Notes under the pieces: generated by a model
The model's input: the letters and a program-made list of their open reading frames with translations, nothing else
What the model was told of the DNA's origin: nothing
The model's database searches: none
Shown: piece by piece, positions 18,170-26,637 of the stretch
Layout: each line of letters opens with the position of its first letter
Numbering within the stretch: the first letter of the stretch is position 1
NCBI GenBank assembly: GCA_031292515.1
Contig: JARLGZ010000004.1
Location: forward strand, 62,001-126,000
Direction of reading: 5' to 3'
Length of the DNA stretch: 64,000 bases
Origin: Puia sp.
GTDB taxonomy: Bacteria; Bacteroidota; Bacteroidia; Chitinophagales; Chitinophagaceae
Position numbers and translations under genes: made by a program

Positions 18170-18958
18170 TTATGCGTTAGCCAATGCCCTGTCAAGATGT
18201 ACATAGCCGCCGTCAACGTGTATCAATTGACCGGTAGTGTGCCCGGATTTCTGCGACAGCAGGAAAGCGGTCATATCCGCAATCTCTTCGGCCGTGGTCA
18301 TCCTGTTTTCAAAAGGGATTTTTGCAACGATCGTTTTCAAAGCGGCCTGGGGATCGGGAAGCGTCTCGACCCACTTCTCATAGAGAGGAGTCCAGCATTC
18401 AGCCACCACGATGGCATTCACACGGATGCCATACTTCAACAATTCCACCGCCCATTCCCGTGTCAGGGCATTCCTGCCTCCGTTGGCGGCGGCATAGGCC
18501 GAGGTATTACCCTGACCCGTCTCCGCCGTTTTTGAGCTGATATTCACGATGGCTCCCTTTGACTTGATGAGCGCAGGCAAGGCATGATGCGCCAGCAGGT
18601 AATAGTGGACCAGGTTCTTGTGCAGGGAAGCCATAAAGGCCTCGTAATTCCCTTTCTCCAACCCTACGCCGTCATTGACTCCGGCGTTGTTCACCAACCC
18701 GTCGATCCGGCCAAATTTGTCCAGTACGGCCTTCACAGCCTTCGCACATTCGGCCGGCTCCGTCAATTCAGCCACCGTCTGAAATGCTTTTCCTCCCGCG
18801 GCCTCCACATCGGCTACGGTATGCTGGTTGTCCTTTTCATTTCTCCCGATGATAAAAGGGATAGCTCCCTCCTTCGCGAGGGTCTTTACAATCCCTTCCC
18901 CGATGCCTTTGGCGCCACCCGATACGATGATCACCTTGTCCTGAAGTTGTAAATTCAT
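18170..18958 (-). CDS. SDR sugar dehydrogenase, L-fucose/L-galactose dehydrogenase type
   Basis: A 262-residue classical short-chain dehydrogenase: the coenzyme loop is SGGAKGIGEG (about residues 14-23), followed by NNAG, the catalytic Ser in NISSKTAE and the Y-x3-K position. The last reads YAAANGGRN here, so the usual lysine position is occupied by Asn, a notable departure. The end VDGGYVHLDRAL matches my memory of bacterial L-fucose dehydrogenases that oxidise the C1 hydroxyl to the lactone. L-galactose (6-hydroxy-L-fucose) is a plausible substrate. It lies between the lactonase and the zinc dehydrogenase, consistent with sugar to lactone to acid to keto acid. Confidence 0.85.
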   Translation of the reverse strand: MNLQLQDKVIIVSGGAKGIGEGIVKTLAKEGAIPFIIGRNEKDNQHTVADVEAAGGKAFQTVAELTEPAECAKAVKAVLDKFGRIDGLVNNAGVNDGVGLEKGNYEAFMASLHKNLVHYYLLAHHALPALIKSKGAIVNISSKTAETGQGNTSAYAAANGGRNALTREWAVELLKYGIRVNAIVVAECWTPLYEKWVETLPDPQAALKTIVAKIPFENRMTTAEEIADMTAFLLSQKSGHTTGQLIHVDGGYVHLDRALANA

Positions 18959-19012
18959 ATGCGTTTTATTAGCTGGGCCCTGGCTTTATTTAGCCGGGCT
19001 CAAATGATAAGC

Positions 19013-19888
19013 TTAGAGATTATAAAATGTCGTGGCATTGCCGCCAAAAAAGGCAGCCTGCTCCGGTTTTGAAAAACTTGCAAAATAGTCCCTGACGAGA
19101 TGGATCATCCGGGCATAGGATGCGGCGACCAGGCATACCGGCCAATCGGAGCCATACAGGATCCTCCTGGTACCGAACGCTTCGACGACCGTATCCAGGT
19201 AAGGCTTGAAATCCTCCTTTTTCCAATGCTGCCAATCCGCTTCCGTCACCATCCCCGAGATTTTGCAGAAGACGTTCTCATGGGATGCAGCGGCCTTCAT
19301 ATCCTTCTTCCACTCATCCAGGTATTGCCCCGTGCGGATGAAAGGCTTGGCGATATGGTCGATCACAAAAGGCTGATCCGGGAAGGCGGCCGCCAACTCG
19401 GGGATATACCGCAACTGGTCGTGGTAGATCAGGATATCATAGGTATAGCCATAGGGCTTCAGGGCGCCGATTCCGCGCTTGAAATCCGGGGTCAGCATGA
19501 GCGCACGGTCTTTCTCTCCCTGCAGGACATGCCGGAAACCCTTCAGTTTTTCAAATTGCCGGTAGTACGCCAGCCTTTCGTTCACAGCCGGGGAGCGCAG
19601 GTCCACCCACCCCACGACGCCCTTTACAAAATCGAACTTCTCCGCATTCTCCAGTTGAAAGACGTTCTCCTCCTCCGACTGATCGGATTGTACGATCACG
19701 CTGCCTTCCATCCCATTGGCCTCCAGCAGGGGCAACAGGTCGGCAGGACCGAAATCCCGCCGGATGACAGACATCTCATCGGTGATCCAACTGTCGCGGA
19801 CAGGATCGAATTTCCAGAAATGCTGGTGAGCGTCGATCCCTTCATATTTCAGAAGAATATCTTTCAGGAGAATATTCGAATCAGGCAT
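19013..19888 (-). CDS. cog3618 amidohydrolase, sugar lactonase (L-fucono/L-galactonolactonase type)
   Basis: A 291-residue amidohydrolase-superfamily protein that would open the lactone made by the neighbouring dehydrogenase. Visible metal/active-site motifs are IDAHQHFW at the N-terminus, VIDHIAKP in the middle and ILYGSDWPV near the end. This pattern fits the cog3618 lactonases that include L-fucono-1,5-lactonase and L-galactono-1,5-lactonase. The ATG at 19888 (MPDSNILLKD) is used; the upstream TTG at 19894 is less likely because it comes directly after the previous stop codon at 19897. Confidence 0.88.
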   Translation of the reverse strand: MPDSNILLKDILLKYEGIDAHQHFWKFDPVRDSWITDEMSVIRRDFGPADLLPLLEANGMEGSVIVQSDQSEEENVFQLENAEKFDFVKGVVGWVDLRSPAVNERLAYYRQFEKLKGFRHVLQGEKDRALMLTPDFKRGIGALKPYGYTYDILIYHDQLRYIPELAAAFPDQPFVIDHIAKPFIRTGQYLDEWKKDMKAAASHENVFCKISGMVTEADWQHWKKEDFKPYLDTVVEAFGTRRILYGSDWPVCLVAASYARMIHLVRDYFASFSKPEQAAFFGGNATTFYNL

Positions 19889-19896
19889 AGGCAAAT

Positions 19897-20751
19897 TTAT
19901 CCTTTATAGGCGACTAAATGTTGTTTTGCCACTCCCAGACCGTCGATGCCCAGTTCGATGACATCGCCGGGCCGCAGATAGGGCTGCGGGCTCATGCCCA
20001 TGGCTACACCCGCAGGCGTCCCGGTCGAGATGACATCTCCGGGCAGCAGCGTCATGAACTGGCTGGTATAAGCGATGAGGTGTGGGATCTTAAAAATGAA
20101 ATTGGCGGTCGTGCCATCCTGCATTTTTTTGCCGTTCACCGTCAGCCACAAACGCATATTGTCGATATCGGCTACTTCATCCTTCGTCACCAGCCAGGGT
20201 CCCAGCGGAGCAAAGGTATCGCAGCCCTTGCCCTTATCCCAGGTACCGGCCCGCTCGATCTGAAACTCCCTTTCGGAAACATCGTTGTGCAGACAGTAGC
20301 CGGCGACATAGTTCAGCGCATCTTTCTCCTCTACATAGCTCGCCTTCTTGCCGATCACCACGGCCAACTCCACTTCCCAATCGGTCTTCTTCGAGTTCCG
20401 GGGAATGACGATCTCGTCGAAAGGTCCCACGAGAGCGGTAGTAGCCTTCATAAAAATCACCGGCTCGGGCGGCGGGGTCGCGCCGGTCTCCTTTGCGTGG
20501 TCCGCATAGTTAAGGCCGATACAAATGATCTTGGAGGGGCGCGCAACGGGACTCCCCAGGCGAGCACCCTTGGGCAACTCCGGAAGTTTCCCCTTGTTGT
20601 TGTCGATGAATTTCTTCAGCCTTCCCAGGCCGTCGCCGGCAAAAAAAGCTTCATTATAATCTTCTCCGAACGCGGAGGTATCATAAAACTTCTCATCCAG
20701 AACTACACCTGTCTTCTCATTGTTCAGGGCTCCGTGTCTTATCAGTTTCAT
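19897..20751 (-). CDS. Fumarylacetoacetate-hydrolase family protein, likely 2,4-diketo-3-deoxy-L-fuconate hydrolase
   Basis: A 284-residue FAH-fold C-C hydrolase. The N-terminal half has the typical start MKLIRHG and GLNYADHAKETG. The metal-binding residues lie in DWEVELAVVIGKKA and preceding segments, and the end is LRPGDVIELGIDGLG. In the non-phosphorylative L-fucose/L-rhamnose pathway a member of this family cleaves 2,4-diketo-3-deoxy-L-fuconate to pyruvate and L-lactate. The neighbouring SDR, mutarotase and FucP support that assignment. Annotation as ureidoglycolate lyase would be a common misnomer. Confidence 0.85.
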   Translation of the reverse strand: MKLIRHGALNNEKTGVVLDEKFYDTSAFGEDYNEAFFAGDGLGRLKKFIDNNKGKLPELPKGARLGSPVARPSKIICIGLNYADHAKETGATPPPEPVIFMKATTALVGPFDEIVIPRNSKKTDWEVELAVVIGKKASYVEEKDALNYVAGYCLHNDVSEREFQIERAGTWDKGKGCDTFAPLGPWLVTKDEVADIDNMRLWLTVNGKKMQDGTTANFIFKIPHLIAYTSQFMTLLPGDVISTGTPAGVAMGMSPQPYLRPGDVIELGIDGLGVAKQHLVAYKG

Positions 20752-20847
20752 CGGAAATAATTTGATTTTTTTGTTGCCGGGTAAATCATCCGATTCATCC
20801 GTTAAATTTTTATTTTTTATCGGTCAAATAAGCTGCTGCCAAAATTG

Positions 20848-21612
20848 CTAATTGTTCAATTTTACAAACCCTCCGTCGATGGGGTAGTCGCAACCCGTGA
20901 TAAAGGAAGCTTCTTCTGAACAAAGATACAGGATCAGGCCGGCGATCTCGGCAGGCTCCGCCATCCGCCCGATCGGCTGGGTCTTCGAAAGCTTCTCGAA
21001 CATTTCGGGCTCCTTGCCCGGGTAGTTCTTCGCGAGAAACCCATCCACAAAAGGAGTATGCACCCTGGCCGGAGAGATGCTGTTGCAGCGGATATGGTCC
21101 TTGATGTAGTCACGCGCCACCGATAGCGTCATCGCCGCAACCGCCCCCTTCGTCATGGAATAGGCGAACCGGTCGGGAATACCCACCAGGGCCGCAATCG
21201 ACGACATATTCAGGATCGTCCCGCCTCCCTGCGTCTTCATCAGCGGAATGGCCGCATAAAGACAGTTATATACCCCTTTCACATTTACATTGAAAAGCCG
21301 GTCGAAATCCGTTTCCGGCGTGGTCTCGACATTGCCGATATGAGATACCCCCGCGCTGTTCACGAGGATATCCACCCGGCCGATCTCCTTGAAAATATCG
21401 ACTACGGGCTGCTGTTTGGACACATCGGCAACATGCGCCGAGGCCTGTCCTCCCGCCCCTTTTATCTCTTTTACCACTTCTGCCGCGTGCGATTCATTGA
21501 GATCCATCACGCAAACATGCGCGCCCTGCCTGGCGAACAGCAGGGCGACGGCCTTCCCGATGCCGCTTCCCGCTCCTGTAACGACTGCCTTTTTCTCTTT
21601 CAGACTGAACAT
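20848..21612 (-). CDS. SDR, likely 2-keto-3-deoxy-L-fuconate 4-dehydrogenase
   Basis: A 254-residue short-chain dehydrogenase with TGAGSGIGKAVA, NSAGVSH, catalytic Ser in NMSSIAALVG and Y-x3-K in YSMTKGAV, and the C-terminal GCDYPIDGGF. The longer open frame to 21681 includes 23 residues of repeat-derived Lys/Ser/Asn-rich sequence. The ATG at 21612 (MFSLKEKKAVVTG) with AAAGAT upstream is the credible start. Its position next to the FAH hydrolase suggests oxidation of 2-keto-3-deoxy-L-fuconate to the diketo acid. Confidence 0.87.
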   Translation of the reverse strand: MFSLKEKKAVVTGAGSGIGKAVALLFARQGAHVCVMDLNESHAAEVVKEIKGAGGQASAHVADVSKQQPVVDIFKEIGRVDILVNSAGVSHIGNVETTPETDFDRLFNVNVKGVYNCLYAAIPLMKTQGGGTILNMSSIAALVGIPDRFAYSMTKGAVAAMTLSVARDYIKDHIRCNSISPARVHTPFVDGFLAKNYPGKEPEMFEKLSKTQPIGRMAEPAEIAGLILYLCSEEASFITGCDYPIDGGFVKLNN

Positions 21613-21639
21613 ATCTTTATTTGATTTAAACCGCTTACT

Positions 21640-21745
21640 ATTTGATTTGATCCGCTGATTCGATCCGCTAACCTGATTCAATCCTCAAAACTGCGATTCA
21701 TTCAATCCTCTAACCTACGCTTATCCTCCTTCCATCGCTGCGAAA
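21640..21745. repeat. Degenerate repeats in the spacer behind the mutarotase gene
   Basis: Recurring units resemble TTTGATTTGATCCGCTGA and GATTCAATCCTCTAACC. The stretch contributes the spurious N-terminal extension of the SDR frame and is otherwise non-coding. Confidence 0.6.
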
Positions 21746-21763
21746 TATTCCCAATCGATCCCC

Positions 21764-22096
21764 TCAATCGTTCAAACCGAAGATGGGGTCCATCAACTGC
21801 CATTTTTCCCCTTCCTTGCCGCCGGGAATCTCCTGCTGGAACTTCGCCACAAACGCCTCCCATTCCTGTACCTTCGGGTTGGCCTTGTCCATCGCCGTCT
21901 TTCTCTCAAAACTGAAGGTCTCGTCCGTTTCCATGATCATGAACAACCGCGTCCTAAAGCGGAACAGCTGCATATCCGTGATGCCCGCCTCCCAAATGCT
22001 CTTTTTTATCTCGGGAGCCACACGCTGGTGCCAGTATTCATATTCGGCGATCAGTTTCGGATCATCTTTCAGATCCAGCGCCATGCAATATCTCAT
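21764..22096 (-). CDS. L-rhamnose/L-fucose mutarotase-like protein (RhaM family)
   Basis: A 110-residue ferredoxin-like-fold mutarotase, the usual size. Markers are MRYCMALDLKDDPKLIAEYE, the catalytic-region YWHQRVAPEI and the C-terminal MDPIFGLND. It would interconvert anomers of the 6-deoxy or L-hexose taken up by the adjacent transporter. It lies 19 bp after fucP. The sugar (L-rhamnose, L-fucose or L-galactose) cannot be fixed from sequence; the neighbours favour fucose or galactose configuration. Confidence 0.88.
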   Translation of the reverse strand: MRYCMALDLKDDPKLIAEYEYWHQRVAPEIKKSIWEAGITDMQLFRFRTRLFMIMETDETFSFERKTAMDKANPKVQEWEAFVAKFQQEIPGGKEGEKWQLMDPIFGLND

Positions 22097-22115
22097 TTTC
22101 GTTGTTTTTTATTTA

Positions 22116-23381
22116 TCATGCCTTGTCAAAATCGGATTGAATGATCTTATGTCCCTTTATGCCAAAAAACAACACTACAATAAAGCACAGCAAAGGTACA
22201 ATATACGCCGTCTGCATACTACCGGTCTTATCTGAAATCAATCCCATCAAAAGCGGAGCAAAAGCGCCGCCGATAATCGACATAACCAGGAAGGAAGAGG
22301 CCAGTTTCGTCTCCTCTCCCAGATCTTTGATGCCCAGCGCGAAAATGGTAGGAAACATAATCGACATAAAAAAGGGCACTGCAATGACCGCATAGACGGC
22401 AATATATCCCTTTGTGAACAAGGCTACTGCTAATAATACGATATTGATCACCGCATACAGACTCAATAGACGGGCCGGTTTTATCACACGCATGAGTGCT
22501 GTTCCGATGAACCGGCCAAGCATGAATCCGACCATTGCGAAATAAGCCCAAAGTCTGCCAGCCTCTTTCTCCGGCATATCGATGACATATTTGGAGAACC
22601 TGATAAAGAAACTTCCAACGCCGACCTGTGCGCCGACATAAAAGAATTGCGCAATCACGGACCATTTCACATGACTGTATCGGAGTATCTTGACAGAGAA
22701 GCCGGTACCATGCGTGTTGGCGTCCGACTCCTGGACTTCCGGTAATTTAGTGACCAGGAACAGAACTCCGACAAAAGCGACGATGATCGCAATGATTAGA
22801 TAAGGTATCCTCACCGTATTCGCCTCCGATTGCAGATAAGCATCCAACTGACCGTTCAACTTCATATTTGCCAGTTCCTCTTTCGAATGCTCGATACCGG
22901 ATAAAATGAAATTGGTACCGATCAGGGGGGCTACGACCGCTCCGAGACCGTTAAAAGACTGGGCAAAATTCAATCTCTGTTCGGATGTTTCCCGGGGACC
23001 CAGAATAGAGACGTATGGGTTGGCAACCGTCTCCAGGAAGGTAGCTCCACTCGCAATTACAAACAGACCAGTCAGGAACAGCAGGTAACTGCGGTCGGAA
23101 GCGGCGGGTATAAAGAGCAGAGCGCCAATAGCATACAACGAAAGGCCAAAAAGAATACCCTTTTTATACCCGAAACGATGCATAAAAAGCCCCGCAGGGA
23201 TCGCGATCACGAAATAGCCGAAATAAACCGAAAAATCGATAAGAGACGACTGAAAATCGTTCAATCCGCAGGCCTTTTTCAGGTGAGGGATCAGGATCGG
23301 ATTAAGATTGTGCAGAAAGGCCCAAAGGAAAAAGAGAGAACAGATCAGAATAAAAGGGAATAAATACTTGTTTTTTGACAT
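22116..23381 (-). CDS. fucP: FucP-type sugar:proton symporter (MFS)
   Basis: A 421-residue 12-helix major-facilitator transporter of the FucP/HexB group. It starts MSKNKYLFPFILICSLFFLW and has the FucP-like segments ANPYVSILG and NFAQSFNGLGAVVAPLIG. It is the first gene of the long minus-strand catabolic locus and supplies its substrate from the periplasm. The group includes L-fucose, L-galactose-compatible and other hexose symporters. No regulator gene is adjacent; the 367-bp upstream region probably carries the locus promoter. Confidence 0.9.
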   Translation of the reverse strand: MSKNKYLFPFILICSLFFLWAFLHNLNPILIPHLKKACGLNDFQSSLIDFSVYFGYFVIAIPAGLFMHRFGYKKGILFGLSLYAIGALLFIPAASDRSYLLFLTGLFVIASGATFLETVANPYVSILGPRETSEQRLNFAQSFNGLGAVVAPLIGTNFILSGIEHSKEELANMKLNGQLDAYLQSEANTVRIPYLIIAIIVAFVGVLFLVTKLPEVQESDANTHGTGFSVKILRYSHVKWSVIAQFFYVGAQVGVGSFFIRFSKYVIDMPEKEAGRLWAYFAMVGFMLGRFIGTALMRVIKPARLLSLYAVINIVLLAVALFTKGYIAVYAVIAVPFFMSIMFPTIFALGIKDLGEETKLASSFLVMSIIGGAFAPLLMGLISDKTGSMQTAYIVPLLCFIVVLFFGIKGHKIIQSDFDKA

Positions 23382-23748
23382 TGTTGATATGGTTAAAGCA
23401 TCGTGAAAGAGTAAACCCGGAAAAACGGAATATTGAAAAAAGATCTGGACCCAAAGAAAAAGTATTCAGGCGGAGGATTCATGCAATTTTTTATCTGATT
23501 ATTAAGCTATTTTAACATTATTTAGTAATATTGGTTGATAATCAATGAATATATCGAGGAAGAAGGATGGACGGCTCTTTTCCGGACGATAGGTTTTCGT
23601 ATCTTTAAGGAGCCGTTGCCCGGCCTCGGAGAGTTGGGCGCAAGGCTCTGATCCCGAAAATGTTATCGAAAAGTTATAAGCCGGATCATGAGTGAACCTT
23701 GCGTTATTTTTGGGGTCTATTATATACAAGGATTAAAAACAACAAATC
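23382..23748. promoter_or_regulatory. Divergent intergenic region between fucP and the Gly/Tyr-rich protein gene
   Basis: This 367-bp region contains no convincing gene; a 75-codon minus-strand frame here lacks any recognisable feature. A TATTTTTG sequence at 23705-23712 fits the Bacteroidota -7 box for the gene at 23749, though the -33 TTG is not obvious. A small inverted repeat TTGAT-A-ATCAA lies near 23534-23544 and could be an operator. Confidence 0.45.
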
Positions 23749-24330
23749 ATGAAAAAGTTATTAATTATAGCATTGTCTTTCGGGCTGGCGTTCAGTGCCT
23801 CGGCTCAGAGGGGCCATTTCTCAGGAGGCGGATATCGTGGCGGATATGTCCACTATAGCGCCCCGGTAAGGGTGTATGGAGGTCTGGGCTATTATAATCC
23901 CTGGTACGGTTACGGCATGGGATATGGCTTCGGGCTCGGATACGGTTTTGGATTTGGCTACGGCCTGGGCTGGAGCCCTTATTGGGGTTATCCCTATGCT
24001 CCCTACTACCAGGACAGGTATATGCCCTCCCGGTTAGCCCTCCAGGTCGAGGATATCAAAAATGACTACAAGGAGAGGATCGCATCGACAAAGGACAACA
24101 AAAGCCTGACCGGCAAAGAAAGAAGAACGGCCGTTCGTCAGTTGAAACACGACCGCGACGCAGCCATCATCGAGGCCAAGCGTAACTACTATTATAACTC
24201 GAGGAACAGCAACGGGAACAATTACAACAATGGTTACCGGAACAACGGTTATAACGGCAACGGGAACAACAATGGCAGCAACGAGAAGAGCACCAATCCC
24301 GACGGGACAGTAAACGAATACAAACAGTAG
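23749..24330 (+). CDS. Secreted Gly/Tyr-rich low-complexity protein
   Basis: A 193-residue exported protein of unknown function. The signal peptide is clear (MKKLLIIALSFGLAFSASAQ, cleavage after about residue 19). Residues 20-88 are aromatic Gly-rich (repeated GYGFG/GYG units). Residues 90-145 form a basic amphipathic helix with many Lys, Arg and Asp, and the tail is Asn/Gly-rich (YRNNGYNGNGNNNGS). Such proteins may coat the cell surface or bind polymers, but no family is recognised with confidence. An A-rich sequence AAGGATTAAAAACAAC lies ahead of the start. Confidence 0.8.
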   Translation: MKKLLIIALSFGLAFSASAQRGHFSGGGYRGGYVHYSAPVRVYGGLGYYNPWYGYGMGYGFGLGYGFGFGYGLGWSPYWGYPYAPYYQDRYMPSRLALQVEDIKNDYKERIASTKDNKSLTGKERRTAVRQLKHDRDAAIIEAKRNYYYNSRNSNGNNYNNGYRNNGYNGNGNNNGSNEKSTNPDGTVNEYKQ

Positions 24331-24411
24331 TCCTTAGAGACGGAACAAAGACATCACCGGATTCCTTTGTTCCTCCGGCAAATTCAGCAGGAACTGCGAC
24401 AAATTAAATTC

Positions 24412-24447
24412 AAAAAAAGCCATCGCCTCAAGCGGTGGCTTTTTTGG
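24412..24447. terminator. Bidirectional intrinsic terminator
   Basis: A stem GCCATCGC/GCGGTGGC (one G-T pair) with loop CTCAA is flanked by an A run on the left and a T run on the right. It therefore can end transcription of the plus-strand gene at 23749 and of the minus-strand suf operon. Confidence 0.85.
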
Positions 24448-24519
24448 GGGGGAATAAAAATCGCTGCTCAATGGGAGAATGAAGTCCCGTCCCGGCATCA
24501 ACGTTGCGTCATCCCGGCA

Positions 24520-24831
24520 TCAGAGAAACCCCAATTCCAGTTTCGCTTCCTCCGTCATCATATCCTTGGTCCAGGGCGGATCAAAGGTCAGCTGCACGTG
24601 ACAATCGGTCACGCCTTCCAGGGCCTCTACCTTCTGTTTTACCTCGAATATGATCTCCCCGGCGACGGGACAGGCGGGTGCCGTAAGGGTCATGACCACC
24701 TGGACATGCCCCCCTTCCCCGATCTTGATCTCATAGACGAGCCCCAGATCGAAGATATTGACCGGTATTTCCGGGTCGTGAACCGTATGGAGGACTTCCT
24801 CGATCGAGTCCCTGAGATTGGGTGTGTTCAT
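24520..24831 (-). CDS. sufT: DUF59/MIP18-family Fe-S assembly protein (SufT-like)
   Basis: A 103-residue DUF59 protein with DPEIPVNIFDLGLVYEI and the conserved cysteine in LTAPACPVAGEI. Members of this family help mature Fe-S proteins and often end suf operons. Its ATG overlaps the sufE stop by 4 bp, so the two are translationally coupled. It is the last gene of the operon and is followed by the bidirectional terminator. Confidence 0.9.
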   Translation of the reverse strand: MNTPNLRDSIEEVLHTVHDPEIPVNIFDLGLVYEIKIGEGGHVQVVMTLTAPACPVAGEIIFEVKQKVEALEGVTDCHVQLTFDPPWTKDMMTEEAKLELGFL

Positions 24832-25253
24832 GTGAGTGATTTTGCCTGATAGGCCAGGGCGTAGAGTTTTATTTGCTTCAGCATCGAAAACAGGCCGTTG
24901 GACCTCGTCGAAGAGAGATGGCTTTTTAGCCCGATCGCGTCGATAAAATAGACGTCCGCATCGGTGATCTCTTTCGGCGTATGACCGGAAAGCACCCGGA
25001 TCACCATCCCGACAAGCCCCTTTGTGATCACCGCATCGCTATCGGCCGTGAAGAACAATCGTCCGTCCCGGGCCTCCGCATGAAGCCATACCCGGGACTG
25101 GCAGCCCCTGATCAGGTTGTCGTCCGTCTTATATATCTCGTCGATGAGCGGCAACTCCTTGCCCAATTGGATGATATGTTCATATTTTTCCATCCAATCC
25201 CCGAATAATTCGAACTCCTCGATGATCTCGTCTTGTTTTTCCTGAATGGTCAT
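24828..25253 (-). CDS. sufE: Cysteine desulfuration protein SufE
   Basis: A 141-residue sulfur acceptor that takes persulfide from SufS. The acceptor cysteine is in NLIRGCQSRVWL (about residue 51), and the C-terminal half ends with LSSTRSNGLFSMLKQI, both typical of the family. It lies 84 bp downstream of sufS and overlaps sufT. Confidence 0.94.
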   Translation of the reverse strand: MTIQEKQDEIIEEFELFGDWMEKYEHIIQLGKELPLIDEIYKTDDNLIRGCQSRVWLHAEARDGRLFFTADSDAVITKGLVGMVIRVLSGHTPKEITDADVYFIDAIGLKSHLSSTRSNGLFSMLKQIKLYALAYQAKSLT

Positions 25254-25336
25254 GGGATAGTTAACAAAATTTACCAGGCTATTGTTTCGGATCGGCGAAC
25301 ACCAGGCCCTCGCCGCCGGATCGCGGCGACCGGTTC

Positions 25337-26587
25337 TTACCCCAATAATTGGATGGCTTTGTGGATACCCGTCACCAGCGCGTCGATCTCGCTTTTCGTA
25401 TTATAAAACGCCAGGGAAGCCCTTACAGTTCCCGGGATGCAATACTGGTCCATGATAGGCTGGGCGCAATGATGACCCGTCCTTACGGCGATCCCCTGCT
25501 TATCCAGGATCTCTCCCAGGTCAAAAGGGTGGATCGACCCCACGAGAAAGGAGAGCACACCAGCCCTTTCCCGTGCCTCCCCGATCAGCCGGAGGCCATC
25601 GATACCCCGCAGGGCATCCAGAGCATAGGCCATCAATTCATGTTCGTAAGTCCGGATATTGTCCATGCCCAGGGATTGTATATAATCCAGGGCCGCTCCC
25701 AAACCGACCGACCCCGCCATATCAGGCGTGCCTGCCTCGAATTTGTAAGGCAGGTCGTTATAAACGGTCTTTTCAAAGCTGACCGTCTTGATCATCTCGC
25801 CGCCACCCTGGTAAGGAGGCAACTGGTTTAACCATTCCTCTTTTCCATAGAGAACGCCGAAACCCGTCGGCCCATAGATCTTATGAGCTGAAAACGCCAG
25901 GAAATCCACATCCAGCTCCTGTACGTCGATCTCGGTATGCTGTATGGCCTGCGCCGCATCCAACAACACAGGGATACCCATTCCATGTGCAGCGCGGAGG
26001 ACCTCCCTGACCGGGTTCACCGTCCCGAGCGCATTGGAAATATAATTGAGCGCGACCAGTTTGACCCTCTCCTTTAGCAGTCCGTCCAGTTCATCCAGGA
26101 CCAGCTCCCCTTTTTCATTCACGGGTATTACCTTCAGCAGGGCGCCCCGCTCCTCGCAGATCATCTGCCAGGGCACGATATTGGAATGGTGTTCCATCGC
26201 CGTCACCAATATGGCGTCCCCCTTTTGCAGGAATTTACGCCCGAAAGAACTGGCGACGAGATTGATACTTTCCGTAGTACCCTTTGTAAAAATGATTTCG
26301 TGCGTATGGCGGGCGTGGATAAAAGCCGCAATTTTCTTTCGCCCCGGTTCATAGGCCTCGGTAGCCTGCTGGCTGAGAAAATGTACGCCGCGATGAACAT
26401 TGCTGTTGATCGTCGTATAGTAGCGGTCCTGCGCCTCGAGAACGGCCAGGGGTTTTTGCGTGGTAGCCGCGTTGTCCAGGTACACCAACGGGTGACCGAA
26501 GACGGTCGTCCGGAGGATTGGAAAATCCTCGCGGACCTTCATAATATCCAGGCCCCTTTTTCTCTTTATGGTCACCGTATCACTCAT
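25337..26587 (-). CDS. sufS: Cysteine desulfurase SufS
   Basis: A 416-residue class V PLP enzyme of the group II desulfurases. The Schiff-base lysine is in FSAHKIYGPTG, the active-site cysteine loop is RTGHHCAQP, and the N-terminal YLDNAATTQKP and EHHSNIVPW motifs are intact. It releases sulfur from cysteine for SufE and the SufBCD scaffold. The start at 26587 gives about 15 residues before the conserved MKVREDFPIL; the inner ATG there is an alternative. Confidence 0.95.
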   Translation of the reverse strand: MSDTVTIKRKRGLDIMKVREDFPILRTTVFGHPLVYLDNAATTQKPLAVLEAQDRYYTTINSNVHRGVHFLSQQATEAYEPGRKKIAAFIHARHTHEIIFTKGTTESINLVASSFGRKFLQKGDAILVTAMEHHSNIVPWQMICEERGALLKVIPVNEKGELVLDELDGLLKERVKLVALNYISNALGTVNPVREVLRAAHGMGIPVLLDAAQAIQHTEIDVQELDVDFLAFSAHKIYGPTGFGVLYGKEEWLNQLPPYQGGGEMIKTVSFEKTVYNDLPYKFEAGTPDMAGSVGLGAALDYIQSLGMDNIRTYEHELMAYALDALRGIDGLRLIGEARERAGVLSFLVGSIHPFDLGEILDKQGIAVRTGHHCAQPIMDQYCIPGTVRASLAFYNTKSEIDALVTGIHKAIQLLG

Positions 26588-26637
26588 GCTCCTTATTCCT
26601 TTTAAACTGTTACTCCGCCGATCCGTATCGCCCGCAA

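Noticed and set aside
23502-23729. 75-codon minus-strand open frame between fucP and the Gly/Tyr-rich gene
   Set aside because: No domain, no signal peptide and no ribosome-binding-like sequence; it overlaps the likely promoter region.
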